This document shows, one piece after another, positions 38,569-45,871 of a stretch of DNA of 47,843 bases (positions are counted from its first letter, which is position 1; the number at the start of each line of letters is the position of its first letter). Source of the DNA: Erythrobacter sp. (GTDB lineage: Bacteria; Pseudomonadota; Alphaproteobacteria; Sphingomonadales; Sphingomonadaceae); assembly GCF_023653175.1 (NCBI RefSeq), contig NZ_JAMNXL010000008.1, positions 1 through 47,843 on the forward strand, read 5' to 3'. The translations under genes were made by a program, and so were the position numbers. Under the pieces are notes generated by a model that saw only the letters and a list, made by a program, of their open reading frames with translations, was not told where the DNA came from and did no database searches.

Positions 38569-38589
38569 CCTCCCATGAATTCAGGGAGG
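38569..38589 (+). promoter_or_regulatory. palindrome enclosing the ribosome binding site of the DUF2939 gene
   Basis: CCTCCC and GGGAGG flank ATGAATTCA, whose last eight bases are themselves palindromic. The whole is a near-perfect 21-base inverted repeat. The GGGAGG arm is the Shine-Dalgarno sequence of the gene starting four bases further on. A hairpin here would hide it, and as DNA it could be an operator. It also lies 27 bases after the clpX stop. Confidence 0.5.
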
Positions 38590-38593
38590 TGTC

Positions 38594-39127
38594 GTGAAAA
38601 ACAGGGTTTTCTTTGGGAGCTTGATTGCTCTGCTGATCGCGGGCGCGGGCGGTTGGTATTTCTTCTCGCCCGGCTATGCCATGACGCAGCTTGCTGATGC
38701 AGCCCGTGAAGGCGATGAAGGCCAACTGCGCCAGCGGGTCGATTTCCCGCGGGTACGAGAAGCTCTCAAGGCTGATTTGCGCGCGAAGCTGGCATCGACC
38801 TTTGCTTCCGAGGAGACCGAAGGCTTCGGAAAGCTAGGCGCTGCGTTGGGAATGGCTATGATCGACCCCATGGTCGAAGGTTTTGTCACCCCGGAAAGCA
38901 TCGGATCAATGGTGCGAAACGGAAAGCTGACTCGTCCGGGCGAGAAGCCAGATGCTCAAGCAAAGGCGTCTCCCGAAGAGGCTGACTGGGCCATTGAACG
39001 CGAGGGCATCTCGAGGTTCAAGGCAATGCCGGTCGCCAAGAACGTCGAGAACCCCCCAGCGCTTGTCTTTGAACGCGATGGCATCGGGTGGAGGCTGGTC
39101 GAGATCGACCTTCCCGACGACAAGTAA
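38594..39127 (+). CDS. DUF2939 family protein, membrane-anchored
   Basis: A 177-residue protein with an N-terminal membrane helix (FFGSLIALLIAGAGGWYFF) directly followed by the DUF2939 core (PGYAMTQLADAAREGDEGQL, then RQRVDFPRVREALKADLRAK). The rest is predicted periplasmic, with a C-terminal beta segment (RDGIGWRLVEIDLP). Function is unknown. The start is GTG with a strong GGGAGG, which lies in a palindrome (separate entry). It is less GC-rich in codon use than clpX. It lies 52 bases after clpX on the same strand and may be read through from it. Confidence 0.85.
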   Translation: MKNRVFFGSLIALLIAGAGGWYFFSPGYAMTQLADAAREGDEGQLRQRVDFPRVREALKADLRAKLASTFASEETEGFGKLGAALGMAMIDPMVEGFVTPESIGSMVRNGKLTRPGEKPDAQAKASPEEADWAIEREGISRFKAMPVAKNVENPPALVFERDGIGWRLVEIDLPDDK

Positions 39128-39155
39128 CTCTAAATATTCGATCCCCCATGCCCTG

Positions 39156-39191
39156 AAACCCCGCCCGGCCCAAGAGGAAGGCCGGACGGGG
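39156..39191 (-). terminator. terminator of the first fasciclin gene
   Basis: CCCCGCCCGGCC (39159-39170) pairs with GGCCGGACGGGG (39180-39191) with one mismatch, nine-base loop. It is almost identical to the hairpin at 39972-40004 behind the other fasciclin gene. The minus-strand T run is only three bases. It also lies 32 bases after the DUF2939 stop, so it could serve both strands. Confidence 0.6.
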
Positions 39192-39262
39192 TCGCAAGCA
39201 GCGTTGCCCCCCTCGGGTGGGGGATGGGGAAGGCGAAGGGCAGCGCCAGCTTGTCAGGGCAA

Positions 39263-39820
39263 TTAGGCGGGCAGGAACACGCCGTCGGTCACGTGGATCA
39301 CGCCGTTCGACGTCACGACGTCGGCCTGCGTCACGGCGGTGGCGCGGCCCTTTTCATCGGTGATGATAATCTTGTCGCCCGCAAGGCGCGCGGTCAGCTC
39401 GCCGCCGGCGAGGGTTTCGATCACCGCCTCGCCGTGGCCCTGCTTGATCAGCGCGACCAGGTCCCGGCTCGTCACCTTGCCGGCGACCGCGTGGTAGGTG
39501 AGGATCCCGGTCAGTGTGCCCTTGTTGGCGGGCTTCACCAGCGTGGCCACGGTGCCGTCAGGCAGCTTGGCGAAGGCGGTGTCGGTGGGGGCGAAGACGG
39601 TAAAGGGGCCGGGGCCCTGCAGGGTGTCGACGAGGCCAGCGGCCTTGACGGCGGCGACCAGCGTGTTGTGGACCCCGGTGCTCATTGCGACCTGGACGAT
39701 GTTCGGCGCGGCGGGCGCAGTGGCGTGATGGGGATGGGCAAGAACAGGCAGGGATGCAAACCCGGTGGTGGCACCAATGGTGGCTGCGGCGAGGGCGAGA
39801 AGGGCATATTTCGACTTCAT
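39263..39820 (-). CDS. exported fasciclin (FAS1) domain protein
   Basis: A 185-residue protein with a signal peptide (cleavage near PVLA-HP at about residue 28) and a single FAS1 domain. The H1 motif is GPGPFTVFAPTDTAFAKLP, the conserved YH lies in LTYHAVAGK, and the H2 region is VTQADVVTSNGVIHVTDGVFLP. FAS1 domains mediate adhesion or ligand binding outside the cytoplasm. It is a close paralogue of the next gene (same motifs in the same order), so the pair arose by duplication. AAGGAG lies eight bases before ATG. A GCAAGC/GCTTGC inverted repeat sits 32 bases upstream. The adjacent ECF sigma and anti-sigma genes are likely regulators. Confidence 0.93.
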   Translation of the reverse strand: MKSKYALLALAAATIGATTGFASLPVLAHPHHATAPAAPNIVQVAMSTGVHNTLVAAVKAAGLVDTLQGPGPFTVFAPTDTAFAKLPDGTVATLVKPANKGTLTGILTYHAVAGKVTSRDLVALIKQGHGEAVIETLAGGELTARLAGDKIIITDEKGRATAVTQADVVTSNGVIHVTDGVFLPA

Positions 39821-39852
39821 CAGATCATCTCCTTATTCAGTTGAACGCAAGA

Positions 39853-39870
39853 GCAAGCCCTCCCGCTTGC
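39853..39870. repeat. GCAAGC-N6-GCTTGC inverted repeat upstream of the first fasciclin gene
   Basis: Perfect 6-bp inverted repeat with a six-base spacer, 32 bases before the start codon. The same repeat with a seven-base spacer stands 31 bases before the second fasciclin gene. It is either an operator or a leader hairpin shared by the two genes. Confidence 0.55.
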
Positions 39871-39962
39871 AATTTTAAATACGCGGGCTGTTCGAAGGTA
39901 GATGAAGTCTGACAAAATATTTTACCGCGTTCGTCGATTTCAGTAATTCGATGGCAAATGCC

Positions 39963-40004
39963 AAAGAAAAACCCCGCCCGGCCCTGGAGGAAGGCCGGAC
40001 GGGG
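39963..40004 (-). terminator. intrinsic terminator of the second fasciclin gene
   Basis: CCCCGCCCGGCC (39972-39983) pairs with GGCCGGACGGGG (39993-40004), one mismatch, nine-base loop. On the minus strand the stem is followed by TTTTTCTTTGG, a good U tract. It copies the hairpin behind the neighbouring fasciclin gene. Confidence 0.85.
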
Positions 40005-40074
40005 TCGGAGAAGCGCTGGCCCCCGCGGGAATGGGGGGTGGGAGCGAGGGCCAGCGCCAAAGCGTTCCAGCGGA

Positions 40075-40662
40075 TCAGCCCGGCAGCGAGACGCTGTCGG
40101 TCACGTGGATCACGCCGTTGGACTGGAAAACGTCGGCCTGGGTGACGGTGGCGGCGCCGCCCGCAGCGTCGGTCAGCACGACCTTGCCGCCGACCACGCG
40201 CGCGGTCAGGATGCCGCCGTTCAGGGTCTTGAGTTCAGCCTTGCCGCCGCCCTTGGTGATCATCCCGATCAGTTCGCCCGCGGCCACCTTGCCCGGGACC
40301 ACGTGATAGGTGAGGATGCTGGCGAGGGTCGCCTTGTTCTCGGGCTTCACCAGCGTCTCGACCGTGCCGGCGGGAAGCTTGGCGAAGGCGGCGTTGGTCG
40401 GCGCGAAAACAGTGAACGGGCCGGGGCCCGACAGCGCTTCGACCAGACCGGCCGCCTTGACTGCGGCGACCAGGGTGGTGTGATCGGCCGAAGCGACCGC
40501 GTTCTCGACGATGGTCTTGGTCGGATACATCGGCGCGCCGCCGACGGTGGGCACGTCCGCCTTCTTCTCCATGTGGTGATCGGCCAGCGCCGGGGCGGCA
40601 GTGAGGCCGGTGGTCGCAGCCAGTGCAGCGGCGAGCGCGATCAGATTGGTCTTGGGGGTCAC
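40075..40662 (-). CDS. exported fasciclin (FAS1) domain protein, paralogue
   Basis: A 195-residue protein with a signal peptide (cleavage near PALA-DH at about residue 27), a short His/Lys/Met-containing linker (DHHMEKKAD) and one FAS1 domain: GPGPFTVFAPTNAAFAKLP, LTYHVVPGK and FQSNGVIHVTDSVSLPG. It differs from its neighbour mostly outside these motifs. GTG 40662 is the start, with GGAG eight bases upstream and directly before the signal peptide. It follows the anti-sigma gene by 142 bases. The spacing and the shared upstream repeat suggest its own promoter, perhaps read by the ECF sigma factor next door. Confidence 0.93.
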   Translation of the reverse strand: MTPKTNLIALAAALAATTGLTAAPALADHHMEKKADVPTVGGAPMYPTKTIVENAVASADHTTLVAAVKAAGLVEALSGPGPFTVFAPTNAAFAKLPAGTVETLVKPENKATLASILTYHVVPGKVAAGELIGMITKGGGKAELKTLNGGILTARVVGGKVVLTDAAGGAATVTQADVFQSNGVIHVTDSVSLPG

Positions 40663-40693
40663 GTGGGGTTCTCCGTCGAATTGTGTCACGTTG

Positions 40694-40712
40694 GCAAGCA
40701 GGGGGCGCTTGC
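40694..40712. repeat. GCAAGC-N7-GCTTGC inverted repeat upstream of the second fasciclin gene
   Basis: Same 6-bp arms as the element at 39853-39870, here with a seven-base spacer and 31 bases from the start codon. On the minus strand both copies are preceded by CGTA exactly nine bases before the GCAAGC arm. The sequence around them is otherwise different, so the conservation is not just recent duplication. Confidence 0.55.
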
Positions 40713-40804
40713 ACGAACAGTTACGGCGGGGAGAGCGTGTCGGACGGAGGGCGGGTCGGGATAGGGGCTGAAGCGCCACTTTCCCGCGCCGAAGTGAAGG
40801 GCGC

Positions 40805-41584
40805 TCAGACCCGGCTGAAGGCGCCCTTGGCGACCACGGGCCCGGCATCCTTGTCGGCGGGCTTGCCGCCGATCGGCTCGCGGGTGAGGACGAGGCTGGC
40901 CCCTGCACCCAGCTTGGCGACCGCGGCGGCGGGCAGCGTCATGCTGCGCACCGCGCCGGGCTCGACCACGCCCAGCGATTGCAGCGGCGTGCCGTCGGCG
41001 GGCACCAGCCACAGCTCGTGATCGTGGACGCCATCGGGGGTGAGCCCGATCGCTGCGACCACCATGCGCTCGCTTTCAGGGATATAGGTGACGTCGAGCC
41101 TGAGCCCCGTCTCGCCGATCGGGACGGTGGCGACCATGGGAGCTGCGGCGGCGATCTGGGCAGGGGGCGCATCGGGCGCGCGCGCAGGCGTCAGCGCGAC
41201 CCATGCCAGCAGCGCCGCAGCCGCAATCGAGGACAGGCCCGCCACCCGCTGCCACAGTCGCACCCGCGCCTCGAGCGCTACGACATTCGCGCCAGCCGCG
41301 CCTTCTGCTGCGGGAGCGCCCGCCGCGGCCTGCGCGGCTGTCACGCGCGCGGTGATGCCGGTCCAGACATGCTCGCCCGGCTCGGCACCCGGCATGGCGT
41401 CGGAGAGCGGGGCGAACCAGCCGTCCCACCATTCCTTGCGCCAGGCGAAGTTCGGATCGGTCGCATACTTCCCGCGCGCGGCGAGCAGCTCCTCGCCCTC
41501 GAGCAGGCCAAGCGCCCATTCGGCGGCGATCATCGGATCGTCGCGGGTCACGCCCTCTTCGGGGGTCTGTTCGGTGCCGCTCAT
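40805..41584 (-). CDS. RskA-like anti-sigma factor
   Basis: A 259-residue single-pass membrane protein. The N-terminal cytoplasmic part (1-110) should bind the sigma factor and contains ALGLLEGEELLAAR but no HxxxCxxC zinc motif. A membrane helix lies at about 114-133 (VAGLSSIAAAALLAWVAL). The periplasmic C-terminal domain has the RskA pattern (HELWLVPADGTPLQSLGVVE). Such proteins hold an ECF sigma factor inactive until regulated proteolysis. It overlaps the sigma gene by ATGA, which gives matched production of the pair. The fasciclin genes follow downstream. Confidence 0.9.
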   Translation of the reverse strand: MSGTEQTPEEGVTRDDPMIAAEWALGLLEGEELLAARGKYATDPNFAWRKEWWDGWFAPLSDAMPGAEPGEHVWTGITARVTAAQAAAGAPAAEGAAGANVVALEARVRLWQRVAGLSSIAAAALLAWVALTPARAPDAPPAQIAAAAPMVATVPIGETGLRLDVTYIPESERMVVAAIGLTPDGVHDHELWLVPADGTPLQSLGVVEPGAVRSMTLPAAAVAKLGAGASLVLTREPIGGKPADKDAGPVVAKGAFSRV

Positions 41585-42168
41585 GCCGCCTCGCTCGCTT
41601 CAAGGCAGGCGCGCAGGCGCTGGAGGCCGCGGCGGATCCAGCTCTTCATCGTGCCGAGGGGAACGTCGGCGGCTTCGGCGAGCTGCGCATAGGTCTTGCC
41701 TTCGAAGAAAGCCGCGCGGATGTGACCCTGCGTGCGCGCGTCGAGTACACCGAGGCACTTGTGGATCTGCGCGGCCTGCTCGGCATCGACCAGCAGCGCA
41801 TCGGCCAGCGGGGTCTCGTCGGCGAGCGGTGCGGCCTCCTCGACCGGCACCGCGCCGCCGCGCACCTTGCCGGTGCGCAGCCGGTCGATCGCACGGTTGC
41901 GCGCAAACGCCGCCAACCACGCGATCGGGCTCGCGCGGGTCGGGTCATAGCGGTCGGCCCGCTGCCAGAGATTGACATAGACGTCTTGCAAGGCGTCCTC
42001 GGCTTCCTTTCGATCTCCCAAGATACGCAGGCAAATGCCGAAGAGCTTCACGCGGGTCGCGCGATAGATTTCCTCGAGCGCCGCCTGATCGCCAGCCGCC
42101 AGCCGCGCCATCGCATCGCGCAGCGCCTCGCGCGCTTCGTCGGAGGAGGGGCGGGGGCGGGCGGCCAT
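41581..42168 (-). CDS. ECF sigma factor (SigK-like)
   Basis: A 195-residue sigma factor with only regions 2 and 4. Region 2 covers about residues 30-90 (LFGICLRILGDRKEAEDALQ, then DVYVNLWQRADRYDP and IAWLAAFARNRAIDRLR). Region 4 holds the helix-turn-helix (TYAQLAEAADVPLGTMKSWI, then RRGLQRLRACL). The close link to an RskA-like anti-sigma factor places it near the SigK (ECF19) type. ATG 42168 shares one base with the stop of the CDF transporter gene (TGATG), so it is translationally coupled to it; the ORF-track start lies inside that gene. Its likely targets are its own operon and the two fasciclin genes (inference). Confidence 0.93.
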   Translation of the reverse strand: MAARPRPSSDEAREALRDAMARLAAGDQAALEEIYRATRVKLFGICLRILGDRKEAEDALQDVYVNLWQRADRYDPTRASPIAWLAAFARNRAIDRLRTGKVRGGAVPVEEAAPLADETPLADALLVDAEQAAQIHKCLGVLDARTQGHIRAAFFEGKTYAQLAEAADVPLGTMKSWIRRGLQRLRACLEASEAA

Positions 42169-43130
42169 CAGCAATCCGCTCCGCAAGGGTGGGCGCAAGG
42201 CTCCTCGCCGCTCTCGATCTGGAGAGTCGCGTGGTGGACGCCGAAATGCGCCTCGAGGCTCGCGGCGATCTCGCGCAGGAAGCTGTCGCTGGCCGGGCGG
42301 CCGGGCATGACAAGGTGCGCGGTCAGCGCGACCTCGGTGGTCGACATCGGCCAGACATGGAGGTCGTGGACCGCGGCGACGCCCTCGAAGCTGGCGAGGT
42401 GCCGCTTCACTTCGTCAAGAGCGATGCCCGCAGGTGCCGCCAGCAGCCCCATCGCGACGGAATCGCGCGCAAGGCCCCAGGTTCCCCATGCGATCACCGC
42501 AAGGATGACCAGGCTCACTGCCGGATCGACCCACGCCCAGCCGGTGAACAGGATCGCCAGCCCCGCCAGCACGACGCCAAGCGACACCAGCGCATCGGCG
42601 GCCATGTGGAGATAGGCGCCGCGGATGTTGAGGTCGCCCTGCCCCTTCATGAACAGCATCGCGGTGGCACCATTGATCGCGATCCCCACCCCCGCGACGG
42701 CCGCCATCGCGAGGCCCTGCGGCTCGACCGGGTTCGCCATGCGGTGCAACGTCTCGAACAAAATCGCCCCGATCGCCACCGCCAGCAGCAGCGCATTGGC
42801 GAGGGCTGCGAGGATGGTCGAGCTCTTGTAGCCATAGGTGAAGCGGCCCGAGGCAGGCTGGCGCGCGGCAATGCTGGCGATCCAGGCGAGCGCGAGGGCG
42901 AGCACGTCGGACAGGTTGTGCCCCGCATCGGCAATCAGCGCCATCGAGCCGTAGATCAGCCCCGCCGCCGCCTCGAGCAGGACGAAGCCGGTGTTGAGGG
43001 CGATGCCGATCGCGAAGGCGCGGCCGAAGTCGGCGGGCGCGTGGCTGTGCCCGTGCCCCCCATGGCCATGCCCGTGCCTGTGGTGTCCATGGCCATGATC
43101 GTGGTGGTTATGGGCGTGCGCGTGAGCCAT
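42168..43130 (-). CDS. cation diffusion facilitator (CzcD/ZitB-like) metal efflux transporter
   Basis: Inner-membrane metal/proton antiporter of 320 residues. The N-terminus is very His-rich (about 17 His in the first 35 residues, for example HGHGHHRHGHGHGGHGHSH). Six membrane helices follow, with metal-site motifs ALIADAGHNLSDV and LHMAADALVSLGVV in helices II and V. The cytoplasmic C-terminal domain ends in CAHPCGADC, a small Cys cluster that may sense metal. ATG 43130 lies just before the His tract; the longer ORF is rejected. It probably exports Zn(II), Cd(II) or Co(II). Its stop overlaps the sigma-factor start by one base. Confidence 0.95.
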   Translation of the reverse strand: MAHAHAHNHHDHGHGHHRHGHGHGGHGHSHAPADFGRAFAIGIALNTGFVLLEAAAGLIYGSMALIADAGHNLSDVLALALAWIASIAARQPASGRFTYGYKSSTILAALANALLLAVAIGAILFETLHRMANPVEPQGLAMAAVAGVGIAINGATAMLFMKGQGDLNIRGAYLHMAADALVSLGVVLAGLAILFTGWAWVDPAVSLVILAVIAWGTWGLARDSVAMGLLAAPAGIALDEVKRHLASFEGVAAVHDLHVWPMSTTEVALTAHLVMPGRPASDSFLREIAASLEAHFGVHHATLQIESGEEPCAHPCGADC

Positions 43131-43220
43131 CGTCAGGCGCTTGTAGCTGCAAGCTTGGCCCGCGTCACGCGCGACGATGATCGCGTTCTGGTTGCATGAG
43201 GATCCACCACCAGACAACCG

Positions 43221-43892
43221 TCAATTGTAGACGCAGGCATCCAGCCCGTCGCGCCGCACCGTGGCGATCCGCCGCTCGATGCGGTTGCCGTGGCGTGCCA
43301 GCCAGCCGCCGGGGCTCTTGACCGAGCGCTTCTTGGGGCTGGGGAGAGCGGCGGCCATGCGGCTCGCCTCGTCGCGGCTGAGGCGCGCAGCGGAGTGCCC
43401 GAAATAGCGCTGCGATCCGGCCTCGGCGCCAAAGGTGCCGATCCCGGTCTCGGCGACGTTTAGGTAGACCTCCATGATCCGCCGCTTGCCCCAGACCAGC
43501 TCGATCCAGAAGGTGAACCACGCCTCCACGCCCTTGCGGAAATAACCGCCGCCCTGCCACAGGAAGACGTTCTTGGCGGTCTGCTGGCTGATCGAGGAGC
43601 CGCCGCGGATCTTGTTGCCTTCGAGGTTCTCGCGCATCGCCTGCTCGATCGCCTCGGTGTCGAAGCCCGAATGCTGGCAGAACCGCTGATCCTCCGACGC
43701 GATCACCGCGCTGACCAGATTGCGGTCGATATTGTCGAGCGATTCCCAGTCCTTGGTGATCCCGTTTCCGTCCATCAGCATGGTCGCGGTGACGGGCACG
43801 GGGAGCCACTTGAAGGCCACCACCAGCACCAGCGTCAGCCCGATGAAGGCAGCGATCGCTTTGGCGGTGTAGCGCAGGATCAGGGAAAGCAT
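43221..43892 (-). CDS. mtgA: monofunctional biosynthetic peptidoglycan transglycosylase
   Basis: Family GT51 enzyme that polymerises lipid II into glycan strands at the outer face of the inner membrane. The 223-residue protein has one N-terminal membrane helix (about 13-30). The donor-site catalytic Glu is in ASEDQRFCQHSGFD (Glu67), followed by RGGSSISQQTAKNVFLW and KRRIMEVYLNVAETG, the remaining family motifs. No transpeptidase domain follows, which defines the monofunctional form. It lies upstream of the CDF gene with a 90-base gap. Confidence 0.96.
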   Translation of the reverse strand: MLSLILRYTAKAIAAFIGLTLVLVVAFKWLPVPVTATMLMDGNGITKDWESLDNIDRNLVSAVIASEDQRFCQHSGFDTEAIEQAMRENLEGNKIRGGSSISQQTAKNVFLWQGGGYFRKGVEAWFTFWIELVWGKRRIMEVYLNVAETGIGTFGAEAGSQRYFGHSAARLSRDEASRMAAALPSPKKRSVKSPGGWLARHGNRIERRIATVRRDGLDACVYN

Positions 43893-43996
43893 GGGCTCGC
43901 TCTAGCGCAGCGTGGGGGACGTGGGAAGCATCCGCGCTTGCCTGTGCGCGCTACGGGGGGCAAGCTTGCGGTCAAACATCAGGGGAGACTTCACAC

Positions 43997-45329
43997 ATGC
44001 GCCTGTTCCACCTCGCCGCGAGCGCCCTCGCGCTCGCCGCCGCCGCCGCCCAGCCTGTGCTTGCCGAGGATGAGGCGACGAAGCAGGCGATCGAGGCGGA
44101 ATACGACAATTACCTCGCGCCGCTTTTCCTCGACTTCCACCAGAACCCCGAACTCGGCTTCCTCGAAAACCGCACCGCGGCCAAGATGGCGGCCGAGCTC
44201 AAGGCGGCCGGGCTCGAGGTGACGACCGGCGTGGGCGGCACCGGGGTGGTCGCGATCCTCAAGAACGGCAAGGGGCCGCTGATCCTGATCCGCGCCGACA
44301 TGGACGGGCTGCCGGTCGAGGAGAAATCGGGCCTCGCCTATGCTTCGCGCGCCAAGCAGATCGGCGAGGACGGCAAGGAATATCCCACCATGCATGCCTG
44401 CGGGCACGACACGCACATCACCGCGATGATCGCCACCGCGCGCCGGCTGGCGGCCACGAAGGGCCAGTGGAGCGGCACGCTGATGTTCGTCGTCCAGCCC
44501 GCCGAGGAAGGGGTGCGGGGCCAAGGCGATGATGGAGGACGGGCTCTACCAGCGCTTCGGCAAGCCCGACTATGCGCTTGCTTTCCATGTCGCCGCGGAG
44601 CTGGAAACCGGCAAGGTTTCGGCCGCCGAGGGCATCCAGTATTCGAGCTCGGACACGCTCGATGTGCGGGTGCCCGGGATCGGTACCCACGGCGCCTCGC
44701 CGCATCTCGGCAAGGACCCGGTCTACATCGCCTCGCAGATCGTGACTGCGCTGCAATCGATTGATTCGCGAGAGATTTCTCCGCTGAAGCCGGTGGTGGT
44801 GACGGTCGGCGCCTTCCATGCGGGGTCGGCCTACAACATCATCTCGGACGAGGCGAACCTCAAGCTGACGGTGCGCGCCAATGACGAGGAAACCCGCGCG
44901 AAAGTGATCGCGCTGGTCGAGCGGATCGCGGTCAATATAGGCAAGGCGCATGGGCTGCCGGATAGCATGCCGGTGACGGTCAAGCACTTCTCCGGCACGC
45001 CCACCACCATCAACGACCCCGCGCTCGCCCGCCGTCTCAACGCGGTGATGAAGCGCGCGCTGGGCGAGGGCGCGGTGGTGCCCTACGAGCAGCAGAACAT
45101 GGGCGCGGAGGATTTCACCTATTTCGTCGCCCCGGGGCTCAACGTTCCGGGCTACTACTTCGCGGTCGGCGGAACGACGCCCGAACGGATCGCGGCGGCC
45201 AAGGCAGGCGGGCCGGCGATTGCCGGGCACCACTCCCCGCTGTTCCAGATCGCCCCGCGCGAAAGCATCACGGTCGGCGCGCGGGCGATGGTCGCGGCGG
45301 TGCTGGATCTGGCGGGGAAGAAGAAATAA
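43997..45329 (+). pseudogene. exported M20 family amidohydrolase, interrupted by a frameshift
   Basis: Two overlapping frames encode one M20 (HipO-like) metallopeptidase. The first (43997 to about 44520) has a signal peptide (cleavage near VLA-ED), the GFLENRTA and IRADMDGLPVEE segments, the zinc motif HACGHDTH, and the catalytic pair in QPAEE. The second (from about 44523 to 45329) has AMMEDGLYQRFGKPDYALAF, the dimerisation domain (GTHGASPH) and the last zinc ligand in AGHHSP. The reading frame shifts by +1 (or loses two bases) at about 44519-44523, near GTGCGGGGCCAAGG, in the expected linker. Both halves are otherwise intact and normal in codon use, so the break is recent or a sequencing error. 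If real, the zinc sites are split and the enzyme is inactive. AGGGGAG precedes the start. Confidence 0.85.
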
Positions 45330-45340
45330 TGTTCCCGAAA

Positions 45341-45356
45341 TGTTTCACGTGAAACA
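45341..45356. promoter_or_regulatory. parS centromere site
   Basis: TGTTTCACGTGAAACA is an exact match to the 16-bp consensus bound by chromosomal ParB (TGTTNCACGTGAAACA). It is the core of a 20-bp perfect palindrome (45339-45358) and lies in an intergenic region 12 bases after the amidohydrolase stop. parS sites usually cluster near the replication origin, so this window probably lies in the origin-proximal part of the chromosome. Confidence 0.9.
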
Positions 45357-45382
45357 TTGCGGGGCCAGAGGGTCTTGAAAGT

Positions 45383-45410
45383 GGGCGCTGCGGAGAGGCT
45401 CGCAGCGCCC
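45383..45410. terminator. hairpin after the M20 amidohydrolase gene
   Basis: GGGCGCTGCG and CGCAGCGCCC form a perfect 10-bp stem with an eight-base loop, 53 bases after the amidohydrolase stop. There is no T run on either side, so intrinsic termination is uncertain. Confidence 0.35.
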
Positions 45411-45762
45411 GCCCGTGTTGGGAAATGCAGGAAGGGCCCATCGCGGACCATGCGCGACCGGGCGCTACGCCTGCCTGCCCGCGTGTAGGGCGCGCCCGAA
45501 TAATCGCCGCCGCTTCAGCATCCTGCCGGTCGCCATCCAACCGGCTCCGCGTGCTTTCATCGCCGTCAACTGGCCCTGTGAGGGACAGACGGCGCGGCGA
45601 GGGCTGCACCCCCGATCCAACCGCCGTTCCCCGCTTTACTGCCCGGTGACAAAGCGGAGATGAATGAAGCTGCCCCGCCGACTGCCGGGCCACCATATTC
45701 GACCACCCGCATACGGCCTTGCGATGAAGCGACCCCAACAATGCGGGCGGGCAAAGCAAGAC

Positions 45763-45792
45763 GCCCCCGGTCACTTGGGTGTGACCGGGGGC
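45763..45792 (-). terminator. rpoH: probable terminator of rpoH
   Basis: GCCCCCGGTCAC and GTGACCGGGGGC form a perfect 12-bp stem with a six-base loop. On the minus strand GTCTTGCTTTG follows, a moderate U tract. It lies 79 bases after the rpoH stop. Confidence 0.7.
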
Positions 45793-45871
45793 GCCGATGG
45801 GGTGATGTATCTGGCGGAGTCTACTGCGGCGTGTCGATGCCCGCGTCAGACGAGGCGCTCAGGCGATGCGC

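Larger units (their letters stand above)
45357..45871. other. 515-base gene-poor stretch between parS and rpoH
   Basis: No ORF here has a recognisable product. The minus-strand ORF 45268-45774 reads through parS as MFHVKHF and is probably not a gene. I looked for 6S RNA, RNase P RNA and tmRNA motifs on both strands and found none that I can support. Two strong hairpins are present: 45383-45410 and 45763-45792. The rest shows no repeats. Confidence 0.5.

Noticed and set aside
45268-45774. Minus-strand ORF containing MFHVKH
   Set aside because: That peptide is just the translation of the parS palindrome; the rest has no domains and low-complexity composition.
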